A stretch of DNA of 64,000 nt from Thermoguttaceae bacterium (lineage in GTDB: Bacteria; Planctomycetota; Planctomycetia; Pirellulales; Thermoguttaceae): contig JARKPK010000120.1 of assembly GCA_029975295.1 (NCBI GenBank), positions 22,549-86,548 on the forward strand. The letters run 5' to 3'. The position numbers and the translations under genes were made by a program. Below the pieces are notes generated by a model, which was not told the DNA's origin, searched no databases, and saw only the letters and a program-made list of their open reading frames with translations. Position 1 is the stretch's first letter; each line of letters begins with the position of its first letter. Shown here one piece after another: positions 28,171-35,857 of the stretch.

Positions 28171-28962
28171 ATGTCCGCCGCTCACGCCGCAAGCCCGAAT
28201 GACGTCGCCGTCCGCACCCGCGGGCTGAGCCTCTGGTACGGCGAGTTCCAGGCGCTGAAGAATGTCACGGTGGAGATCAAACCGCGGCTGATCACTGCGC
28301 TGATCGGCCCCTCGGGCTGCGGCAAGACGACGCTGTTGCGATGCTTCAATCGCATCAACGAACGGTATGAGAATGTGCGCACCGAGGGCCATGTGGAGAT
28401 CCTGGGAAAGAACATCTACGATCCCGACGTTTCGCTGAGCGAACTGCGGAAGAATGTCGGCATGGTGTTCCAACGGCCCAACCCGCTGCCGATTTCCATC
28501 TACGAGAACGTGCTGTTCGGCATTCGCACTCATGCCGCAAGGTCGGCCATCCCGCGGCCGCGCTGCGACGAAATGGTCGAACGATCGTTGCGGGCCGTCC
28601 AACTGTGGGACGACGTCAAAGACCGTCTCCACCGAAAGGCGACCAAGCTTACGCTCGAACAGCAGCAGAAACTGTGCATTGCGCGGCTCTTGCCGCTGAA
28701 GCCGCGCGTGATCTTGATGGATGAGCCGTGTTCGGCCCTCGATGCCGAAGGCATTGAACGGATTGAAGAACTCGTGGAGGAACTCCGTCACGCTTTCACG
28801 ATCATCATCGTCACGCACAACATGGGGCAGGCGCGGCGGATCAGCCAAGAGTGCATTTTCATGCACTTGGGCGAGATCGTCGAGCATGGTCCGACGCGGG
28901 ACATTTTCATGACGCCTCAGCGGCGCGAGACGGAGATGTATGTGACCGGCCGCTACGGCTGA
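28171..28962 (+). CDS. PstB-like ATPase 2, degenerate signature motif, 263 aa
   Basis: Again PstB-like along its whole length. Walker A G-P-S-G-C-G-K-T (46-53), Q-loop Gln101 (V-F-Q-R-P-N-P), Walker B L-M-D-E (182-185) with P-C-S-A-L-D, and switch His216 (V-T-H-N-M) are all canonical. The signature that should read L-S-G-G-Q is L-T-L-E-Q (160-164), while the flanking Q-Q-K-L-C-I-A-R still matches. This is the mirror image of the losses in ATPase 1. Start: ATG 28171 at the first PstB-like stretch; a TTG at 28108 is possible; no clear RBS. Confidence 0.9.
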   Translation: MSAAHAASPNDVAVRTRGLSLWYGEFQALKNVTVEIKPRLITALIGPSGCGKTTLLRCFNRINERYENVRTEGHVEILGKNIYDPDVSLSELRKNVGMVFQRPNPLPISIYENVLFGIRTHAARSAIPRPRCDEMVERSLRAVQLWDDVKDRLHRKATKLTLEQQQKLCIARLLPLKPRVILMDEPCSALDAEGIERIEELVEELRHAFTIIIVTHNMGQARRISQECIFMHLGEIVEHGPTRDIFMTPQRRETEMYVTGRYG

Positions 28963-29000
28963 GTGGTTAGGCACGGATTGAGCGACCGAGGAATTGGGAA

Positions 29001-29660
29001 ATGTCGGTGCATTTGCAGCGTGAATTGAACAGACTGAAAGCCGATCTGCTGGCCAACTGCGCGATCGTCGAAGAGCAGGTGCACCTTGCCGTTCAGTCGG
29101 CCCTGCGCCGCGACGAAGAGACGGCGCACAAAGTCGAGCTCCGCGACGCGGAGGTGGACCGCCGCGAGGTCGACATCGAAGAGCGCTGCCTGGCCGTGTT
29201 GGCGTTGTATCAGCCGGTCGCAGGCGACTTGCGGATGGTTGTCGCCGTTCTGAAGATCAACAATGACTTGGAGCGAATCGGTGACTTGGCGGTTAACGTG
29301 GCGCACAAGGCCTTGGCTTTGTGCAAACAACCGATTGACGAGGCGCCCGCCGAGCTGGAAATGATGGCCGAGCGGGCGCAGCAGATGCTCCGCGACGCGA
29401 TCGACGCGATGGTGAATCTTGACGCCGCGCTGGCCCACGACGTTTGCCGCCGCGATGACGAGGTGGACCGCATGAAGCGAACGATCCGATGCGCTCTGGA
29501 AGAACGGATTCTTCGTCAGCCCGAGTTGACTCGTCCGTTGATGCGGCTATTGGCCGTGAGCCGCAATATCGAGCGGATCGCCGATTGCGCGACGAATATC
29601 GCCGAAGACGTGATCTACGTCACGCAAGGCCGCATTGTGCGTCACAGCGAGGGCGACTGA
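29001..29660 (+). CDS. phoU: phosphate transport regulator PhoU, 219 aa
   Basis: A soluble protein of two three-helix PhoU bundles. Each has the metal-binding helix: N-D-L-E-R-I-G-D-L-A-V-N in the first half and R-N-I-E-R-I-A-D-C-A-T-N in the second. PhoU links Pst activity to the PhoR kinase and prevents phosphate overload. GAGGA lies 8 nt before the ATG; it is 38 nt after ATPase 2 and closes the operon. No phoB or phoR gene is in this window. Confidence 0.95.
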   Translation: MSVHLQRELNRLKADLLANCAIVEEQVHLAVQSALRRDEETAHKVELRDAEVDRREVDIEERCLAVLALYQPVAGDLRMVVAVLKINNDLERIGDLAVNVAHKALALCKQPIDEAPAELEMMAERAQQMLRDAIDAMVNLDAALAHDVCRRDDEVDRMKRTIRCALEERILRQPELTRPLMRLLAVSRNIERIADCATNIAEDVIYVTQGRIVRHSEGD

Positions 29661-29935
29661 CGCCGCTGTCGGCCGAACGCCGCCCGCTGATGATCCGGCT
29701 TCGGGGGCAGGGCGATCCCGGTGGTTCTTCGGAGCCCGGGCTTAGGGCGGGAGCCATTGCGGCCATTGTCGGCTTTTGGCCCCCGGGGCGATCTCATTCC
29801 CGTGCCCGCACGTTCTCGACGGCTCGGGGGGCCATTTCACGGCTCCCGGCGCGCTTGCTCGTCGCCGGTCGGGCGAGTACGATGAATCGCCGCGGCGGGG
29901 AAAACCGATACCAATCACCCTGAGGAGTTTGCACC

Positions 29936-30715
29936 ATGCGTGCCGCCGTTCGTGCCGTTCTTTTTGTCGGATTGATCGCCATGCGCTTGCCCGTTGCCGC
30001 TGCCGCCGTGGAGGACGACTTCCAGCCGCACGTCTTTCGCAATGCCCAGCAGCGCGAGTTGAACTACCGCCTTCTTGCCCCGGCGGAGATCAAACAGGGC
30101 GAGAAGTACCCGCTGGTTCTGTTCTTGCACGGGGCCGGCGAACGCGGAAGCGACAACAAGGCGCAGTTGAAGCACGTGGTTTCGATCTTCGTCGATGCGG
30201 AAAACCGCCGGCGGTATCCGTGCTTCGTTCTGGCGCCGCAATGCCCAGCCAATGAAAAATGGGTCGATGTGAACTGGTTCTCCAAAACCCACGAAACCCC
30301 GGAAAATCCGGCCGCGGCGATGGCCCTTGTGCTGGAGGTGATCGAACAACTGTGCAAAGAGCGGCCGATCGACGCGCGGCGATTGTACGTGATGGGGCTG
30401 TCGATGGGCGGATACGGCACTTGGGACTTGGTCGTCCGCAAACCCGAGATGTTCGCGGCTGCCGTGCCGATATGCGGCGGCGGCGACGAGACGAAGGCCG
30501 AGAAACTCGTCGGCCTGCCGATTTGGTGTTTTCACGGCGACAAGGACACGGCCGTGCCGGTCGCTCGATCGCGGAACATGATTGAGGCGATCAAGAAGGC
30601 GGGCGGCCAGCCGAAATACACCGAATACCCGGGCGTGGGCCACGATTCTTGGACGCCGGCGACCAAGGAACCCGAACTTCTTCCGTGGTTGTTCGGACAG
30701 AAGCGCGGCGGCTGA
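29936..30715 (+). CDS. exported alpha/beta hydrolase (feruloyl/PHB-depolymerase-like esterase), 259 aa
   Basis: A signal peptide (1-24) is followed by a compact alpha/beta hydrolase: oxyanion block F-L-H-G-A-G-E-R-G (63-71), nucleophile Ser156 in G-L-S-M-G-G-Y-G, acid Asp204 region (H-G-D-K-D), and His236 in G-V-G-H-D-S-W. The layout is that of secreted esterases that cut ester bonds in plant or algal polysaccharides. GAGGAG stands 8 nt before the ATG. 275 bp after phoU, likely a separate transcript. Confidence 0.88.
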   Translation: MRAAVRAVLFVGLIAMRLPVAAAAVEDDFQPHVFRNAQQRELNYRLLAPAEIKQGEKYPLVLFLHGAGERGSDNKAQLKHVVSIFVDAENRRRYPCFVLAPQCPANEKWVDVNWFSKTHETPENPAAAMALVLEVIEQLCKERPIDARRLYVMGLSMGGYGTWDLVVRKPEMFAAAVPICGGGDETKAEKLVGLPIWCFHGDKDTAVPVARSRNMIEAIKKAGGQPKYTEYPGVGHDSWTPATKEPELLPWLFGQKRGG

Positions 30716-30826
30716 AAGGGCGAGGGCGTTCGCCCATGCCGCGGCCGGCCGACGCGCTCTTCGGCCTGTTCATTTCGGAGAACGCTGCTTTCAACGAGCT
30801 CACTGATTGATTAGGAGGAAGTGCCG

Positions 30827-31420
30827 ATGGCTACTCGTTCGGGCAACGCCGCGAAAGGCAAGAAGATATTGATGCTTGTCGGCGACTACGTCGAAGACTA
30901 CGAAGTGATGGTGCCTTTTCAGGCGTTGCAGATGGTGGGCCACAAAGTGCATGCCGTCTGTCCGGGCAAGAAGTCGGGCGAAACGGTGCGGACCTCGGTT
31001 CACTACTTCGACGGCGCTCAGACCTATCAGGAAAGCCGCGGCCACGACTTCACGCTCAATGCCACGTTCACCATGATCAAGGCCGACGACTACGACGCCT
31101 TGGTCATCCCTGGCGGCCGGGCGCCGGAGTATTTGCGGACCAATGACCGAGTGTTGGAGATCGCCCGCCACTTTGCCAACAAACAGAAGCCGATTGCGGC
31201 GATTTGTCATGGGCCGCAGATTCTCGTAGCGGCCGAAGTGATCAAAGGCCGACGTCTGACTGCCTATCCGGCGGTCGGGCCGGAATTGAAGGCCGCCGGG
31301 GCGACGTTCGTTCCGCTGGAGGCGGACGACGCGATTACCGACGGCAACCTGGTCACCGCCCCCGCGTGGCCCGCCCATCCCAAATGGTTGGCCGAGTTCC
31401 TGAAGTTGCTGGCGGACTAG
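30827..31420 (+). CDS. DJ-1/PfpI family protein, 197 aa
   Basis: A cytoplasmic flavodoxin-like fold with the nucleophile elbow A-I-C-H-G-P (Cys127, His128) and the conserved Glu23 (V-E-D-Y-E) that polarises it. The family contains proteases, glyoxalases and stress proteins; this one shows the PfpI-type I-P-G-G-R loop. The substrate cannot be told from sequence. AGGAGG (30813-30818) is 8 nt before ATG 30827, which rules out the GTG at 30821. Convergent with msrB. Confidence 0.92.
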   Translation: MATRSGNAAKGKKILMLVGDYVEDYEVMVPFQALQMVGHKVHAVCPGKKSGETVRTSVHYFDGAQTYQESRGHDFTLNATFTMIKADDYDALVIPGGRAPEYLRTNDRVLEIARHFANKQKPIAAICHGPQILVAAEVIKGRRLTAYPAVGPELKAAGATFVPLEADDAITDGNLVTAPAWPAHPKWLAEFLKLLAD

Positions 31421-31432
31421 TCGAGTCCGGCA

Positions 31433-31470
31433 GACGAATCGCCTGCCGCGGCGAGCGAAGCCGATTCGTC
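31433..31470. terminator. 9-bp inverted repeat between convergent genes
   Basis: GACGAATCG (31433-31441) pairs with CGATTCGTC (31462-31470); the 20-nt loop holds an inner CCGCGG. It lies in the 111-bp gap where the PfpI and MsrB genes converge, so it could end both transcripts. There is no T-run on either side. Confidence 0.4.
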
Positions 31471-31531
31471 GGCGATGACTGTTCGGTTGTTATACGCGCA
31501 GCCGTGTGCAACGCATCAACAGCGGGCGAAG

Positions 31532-32266
31532 TCATCTCTTCGGAGCGGACTTGTCGGCCTTGGGTTTTTGGGCATCCGGCTGTTCGGCCTTGGGCTTCCC
31601 CGCGTTCCGCTTATCTGATGAATCGGCTGGGGCGGGCGTCTTTTCTTCGAGCTTTAGCGAGGCCGAGTTGATGCAGTAGCGCAGACCGGTGGGGCGCGGG
31701 CCGTCGTTGAACACGTGCCCCAAATGCGCGCCGCAGCGGCGGCACATGACCTCGGTGCGCACCATGCCGTGGCTGCGGTCGATGGCCGACTCGATCCGCT
31801 TGTCGTCGGTTGGGGCGTAGAAGCTGGGCCAACCGCAGCCCGAGTCGAACTTCGTGTCGGAGGTGAACAGCTCCGCGCCGCAACACACGCAGCGGTACAC
31901 CCCTTCCTTCGTACAATTCCAATACTCGCCGGTGAACGCCCGCTCCGTGCCCTTCTGTCGCGTCACCCGGTATTGCTCGGCCGTGAGGAGCTTCCGCCAT
32001 TGGGCGTCGGTTTTCACCACGGGCTGCGAGTCGTCCGGCTCGGCTTGATCGGGATTCTTTTGCGACATCGGGTTGACCTCCGCTCGATTGCTTTGGACCA
32101 CCGGCGCGGCTGCCGCCCGCGGCGAAGCCTTTTCGGCCCGAGCCGGCGCTGGGTTGCGCTGAAGCGGTTCGCTGCCGCGGCACCGCGAAACCGGCGCGAT
32201 CCAAATGCCTGCCAACACCAAGAACGAACCTGCGACAGCTCCCATCAGACATGTTTTGTGACTCAC
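31532..32266 (-). CDS. msrB: exported peptide-methionine (R)-S-oxide reductase MsrB, 244 aa
   Basis: Reduces methionine-R-sulfoxide in proteins. The catalytic domain (about 85-208) has the zinc pairs C126/C129 and C175/C178, the block S-G-C-G-W-P-S-F, the [10 protein letters not shown] motif and the catalytic Cys198 in R-Y-C-I-N. In front stands a signal or anchor segment (7-24) with a linker, so it works outside the cytoplasm. A Lys/Pro/Ala-rich tail of about 35 residues follows. GTG 32266 is chosen because GGAGG lies 5 nt upstream and it begins the signal segment; the longer frame to 32515 lacks both. Confidence 0.93.
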   Translation of the reverse strand: MSHKTCLMGAVAGSFLVLAGIWIAPVSRCRGSEPLQRNPAPARAEKASPRAAAAPVVQSNRAEVNPMSQKNPDQAEPDDSQPVVKTDAQWRKLLTAEQYRVTRQKGTERAFTGEYWNCTKEGVYRCVCCGAELFTSDTKFDSGCGWPSFYAPTDDKRIESAIDRSHGMVRTEVMCRRCGAHLGHVFNDGPRPTGLRYCINSASLKLEEKTPAPADSSDKRNAGKPKAEQPDAQKPKADKSAPKR

Positions 32267-32551
32267 GGCGACCTCCGGCGATTGCTCTTGAAACGCAATA
32301 AGTGGTGGGGCGGCTGCGGGCTGTGCGGACCGGCGCGCTGAACCGGAGAACACCGCTGGGAACCCGATCACCCTAAGTTCCGGGGTATCGCAAACCGGCG
32401 AACTCAACACGGCCTGTTTATTGTTTATCGTACCACCGTCGTCAAGCGACTTGGCACGGCAAAAGCCGGTCCGACGGATCGAGGCGAGCGGTTGTTGCAG
32501 TCTCGGATTTTCCACGCGCGCGAGCCCGAAACGCTTCGAGCTGCGACACGG

Positions 32552-33700
32552 CTACGGTCGGGGGGGGCGTTCGGAAGGCCCAAAGATGGGGTGAGCGGCC
32601 GGCGCCGACAGTTGCGAGGGCGCATCGGGCACGGCCGCCGAAATGCCGTCTTCGCCGCCCCGTCGTTGCAGGAGCTTCGAAACGTCAAAGTACGCATGCT
32701 GGCCGCCGTTCTCGCGGGCCAGCCGCACCAGGAAATTGTCTTCGGCCACGCGCGGGCCATAACCGAACTCGATCGTGTTGATCGTAATGCCGTTGGCCAT
32801 GCGATGAATCCGCTGCAACTGGGCGGGGTAAAGCTTCGGTTCGTCAGCGTCGGTGAGGAAGAAGATGACATCGGGCCGCAACCGAATCGCGGCCGACAAC
32901 GCGGCCTCGTGCTGGGTGCCGCCGTCGGCGGTGATCGTCGCCAGAAATCGGGCGGCTGCTTGCTTGTTTTGTTCGTTGGCGAAGACCAGCCGGTCGGGAT
33001 CGCCGGTCGGATTGAACTTGGTGACCTGATCGTTGTAGAAGATGATTTGAAACTGGTGCGTCTGACTCAACGCCCGCAGGCTGGCAAGCAATTCGGCTTT
33101 GGCGGCCTCCAATGCGTTTCGTCCCGAGCCGCCCATGCTGCCCGAGCGGTCGAACACATAGACGAACTTGTAGCCTTCGCCCGACGTGCCGAACACCCCA
33201 ACCACCGCCTTGCCGCCCAAGGCGCCAACTGCCTGGGACCGCGCGCCGCCCACTGCGCTGCGCACATCGCCGACTCCGGATTCGCCGCTGGAACCACCAA
33301 CCGCGGGCGCCGCCGGCAGCGCGCCGCTGGGATCGACCGACACAGGCCCGCCCAAGGCGTCGGCCAACGTGCGAACCGGCTGGCTGCTCGACGAGGCCGA
33401 GGCGGCATCGGCCGCCGATGGATTCACCGGCGAAACGGTCAGCTCCACTGGGAGCGTTTCGGTGGGATCATCGGCCGCGCCTTCGGTAAAACCCATCTCC
33501 CAGGAAAGCGATGCCGCTGCGCCGGCCGGCGGCCGCTCGAGCGATAGGGCCAACAAGATCAGGGCGGCAAAATGGACAGCGGCCGAAAGCAGCCAACTGG
33601 GCGTCTCGGCCCGAAAGCAAAGGACGGCCCACGAAGCGGGGCGCTGCCTGCTCGACCGGCCGTCGGCCGCGTTGCGTCGGGGAGGCACAGGCATCGCCAT
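32552..33700 (-). CDS. VWA-domain membrane protein, 382 aa
   Basis: A single TM helix (about 36-54) is followed by a low-complexity Ala/Ser/Pro linker and a von Willebrand A domain (about 175-365). The metal-ion site is complete: D-R-S-G-S-M (184-189) and a later T-D-A-D-E-P. VWA domains bind proteins through Mg2+. With the helix near the N-terminus the domain faces the periplasm. Start at ATG 33700 (a second ATG at 33694); no clear RBS. It follows the 461-aa and repeat proteins on the same strand, each separated by 200-575 bp. Confidence 0.82.
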   Translation of the reverse strand: MAMPVPPRRNAADGRSSRQRPASWAVLCFRAETPSWLLSAAVHFAALILLALSLERPPAGAAASLSWEMGFTEGAADDPTETLPVELTVSPVNPSAADAASASSSSQPVRTLADALGGPVSVDPSGALPAAPAVGGSSGESGVGDVRSAVGGARSQAVGALGGKAVVGVFGTSGEGYKFVYVFDRSGSMGGSGRNALEAAKAELLASLRALSQTHQFQIIFYNDQVTKFNPTGDPDRLVFANEQNKQAAARFLATITADGGTQHEAALSAAIRLRPDVIFFLTDADEPKLYPAQLQRIHRMANGITINTIEFGYGPRVAEDNFLVRLARENGGQHAYFDVSKLLQRRGGEDGISAAVPDAPSQLSAPAAHPIFGPSERPPRP

Positions 33701-34275
33701 TGGAGGAGTTCTCGATCTCGAGAGAGAAGCGGCGGCATTGGGGAACCGGCTTGTAACGATGCGTACGTTCTGGCGCACGCCAATCTCGGCCGCGAGCAGC
33801 GGGGCTGTGGCCAACGAGCCGACCCCCTGCGCCCATTGCCCGCCAGGCTCGGCAGATGCCCCGGCTTGTCCCGGGGGGAACAACGCCGGGCCTTCGGCCG
33901 CACGCACCGGGCACCCCAAAGGCCGGAAACGCCGAAAACATCAACTGGCCAAGCACTTACACCGAACGCACCGGAATTCTAGGCCGAGCGATTGCCGGCG
34001 TCAATGTCGCTTTGGCAGTGCGGCGAGACGCGGGACGGCGAGCTGGCGCCAGAGGAAGAAACAGAGAACGCAGGGGCCAATCGCCCTGCCGCAGAGCAAA
34101 GGCCGCAAGCAGGCTGAGGCCGATCCATCGCTAAGCAGAAGAACAGGGCAACGCGGCCTTCGTTTGCGCGGCCGACTTTCGTGATTCGGGCGACCTTCGA
34201 ACCCCGGTCTCCCTCGTTGTCGTCGGACGACCGAGAGAACACCGTCTGTCGCGGCGCAACACCGCAGAGTGAATG
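33701..34275. other. intergenic, no gene recognised
   Basis: 575 bases, GC-rich. The frame of the VWA gene runs on to 33919 but the translation is not protein-like. Other frames are shadows. No RNA gene seen. Confidence 0.4.
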
Positions 34276-35661
34276 CTACTTCGTTGCCGCAGCAGCCGGT
34301 TGAGGTTCGCCGAACATCCGCTCGTCGTAAAGCACCAGCGCATGGAGGGCGTGCATCACCGAGGCCAGCTCGCGGCTGTTGAGCGATCGCAGGGCGGCCG
34401 ACTGATAGCGCTGTCCGGCGAGCAGGCCCAAAAGGTATTCGATCCCGCGCACCATTCGCGGTTCGCCGAGGCGTTCGTCGGGCAGTGAGAAGCACAGCCA
34501 TTCCATGATTCGGCCGTTAGAGGCCAGTTGCGCGGCGGCATCGCGGCTGCTTCCCCGCGAGGCGAAGTAGTTGGGGCTCCAACTGCCGTCGCTGCCCTGC
34601 AATTCGAGGGCGAACTGCTGAAAGTCGCTGGTGAACTTCAGCGCGCGGGCGAAGTGGCCGTCAATCGGCTGCGACCTTCGGGCGCGGTCGAGCACGGCCG
34701 CGCTGAGGGCCATCAACCGCATCGTTCCGCCTTCGGGCGCTTCAACGATCGGCCGCGACAGCTCGATGGCCACCATCCGCTCCACCGACCACTCATCTCC
34801 CAAACCGTTCTTCCAGGGCGCATCGTTCGTGTAGAACGAAAGGCCGAGCAGCCGCATCGATTGCTCTTGTTCTACTCGGCACGCCCGCTTCTCGTATTCC
34901 ACCAGATCGGCCACGGTGCGAACGTCTTCGCCAACGCGCATCGGGTAGTTGGCCGGCACGCGAGCCAAAGCGAACACGCCCAGCATTTGTCCGGGGTAGT
35001 ACTGTCGGCCGTAACCGATGCGGGCGGCAATTCGGCCCTCGGCCAACACCAGCGGCTCGTAGCCGCCGCAGGCGAAGTTCCAGCACAGGCAGGTGACCGC
35101 ATTGACGCGGGCGCCGCCGCGAATCACTTCTGCCCGGCAGCCGAAGGCGCGGCAAACGCCGAGCACGTCGGCCACATCGACGCTTTCGACCGGCAAGGGC
35201 TGGGCCCGATAGCTTGCCGTTGTTCGTCGAATCCGATCGCGCAAAGCGCTGAGCGCCGGGGTCAGTTCACGAACGATGGGCGTTTCTTTCTCGCGGACAG
35301 CTTCGTTTGCCGAGCCCTTCGGCGGGGTGCTCGAATCGGCCGGTTTCGTCTTCGATGCGTCGGCCTGCTCGTTTCCGGCAGACGTTGCGGGCGGATGGTC
35401 GGTCGGGCGTTCGGCGGCCGACGACTCGCCGGTCGGCGGCTGAGGTCCACGGTCGGCGGGCTTCTCCGAAACATCGTCGCCGTATGACGGCATGGGCGTT
35501 TGGCGAACCGGGCCATCGACCGTGGGTCCGCCGTCCGCCTTGGAAGCCTCGACCGGGATCGGGGCGTCGTCGCGGATTTCCGGTTCGGAGGTAAGGGCCG
35601 ATTGGCCCGCCCAAAGCATGACCGACGCGCAACACATCCACCACAAAGGCCTCTTGCCCAT
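34276..35661 (-). CDS. exported protein of unknown function with Pro/Lys-rich linker, 461 aa
   Basis: Signal peptide (1-23), then about 110 residues of Pro, Ser, Lys and Glu without structure, then a mostly helical domain (about 135-450). The end of this domain has spaced aromatic-rich helices (e.g. D-G-S-W-S-P-N-Y-F) that recall all-helical alpha/alpha barrels such as terpene cyclases or squalene-hopene cyclases. It lacks a DxDD motif, so enzymatic cyclisation is not claimed. Cysteines occur in a cluster around 175-205. GGGAGTGA lies 6 nt upstream of the ATG. The same signal-linker-domain plan is seen in the neighbour at 35858-38560. Confidence 0.75.
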   Translation of the reverse strand: MGKRPLWWMCCASVMLWAGQSALTSEPEIRDDAPIPVEASKADGGPTVDGPVRQTPMPSYGDDVSEKPADRGPQPPTGESSAAERPTDHPPATSAGNEQADASKTKPADSSTPPKGSANEAVREKETPIVRELTPALSALRDRIRRTTASYRAQPLPVESVDVADVLGVCRAFGCRAEVIRGGARVNAVTCLCWNFACGGYEPLVLAEGRIAARIGYGRQYYPGQMLGVFALARVPANYPMRVGEDVRTVADLVEYEKRACRVEQEQSMRLLGLSFYTNDAPWKNGLGDEWSVERMVAIELSRPIVEAPEGGTMRLMALSAAVLDRARRSQPIDGHFARALKFTSDFQQFALELQGSDGSWSPNYFASRGSSRDAAAQLASNGRIMEWLCFSLPDERLGEPRMVRGIEYLLGLLAGQRYQSAALRSLNSRELASVMHALHALVLYDERMFGEPQPAAAATK

Positions 35662-35857
35662 CTCGGTTCACTCCCTTGGTTCGCACCGCCGAAGGCCGGC
35701 GCCGCCACGGCCGCCGCGATGCCGCCCCGTTCCCTCATCAAACTCAACCCGCAATCGCTTTTCGTTCGCTCCGCCGGCTTGGGCCGCCCGGCGCCGGGCC
35801 TTGCCGCACAACCATTGCGAAGCAGCGCTGCGCCCCGCTGTTGCGGCGCGGATGGGG

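Noticed and set aside
34185..34215. TTCGAA-containing stretch resembling a tRNA T-loop
   Set aside because: No T-stem pairing and no acceptor or anticodon arm around it.
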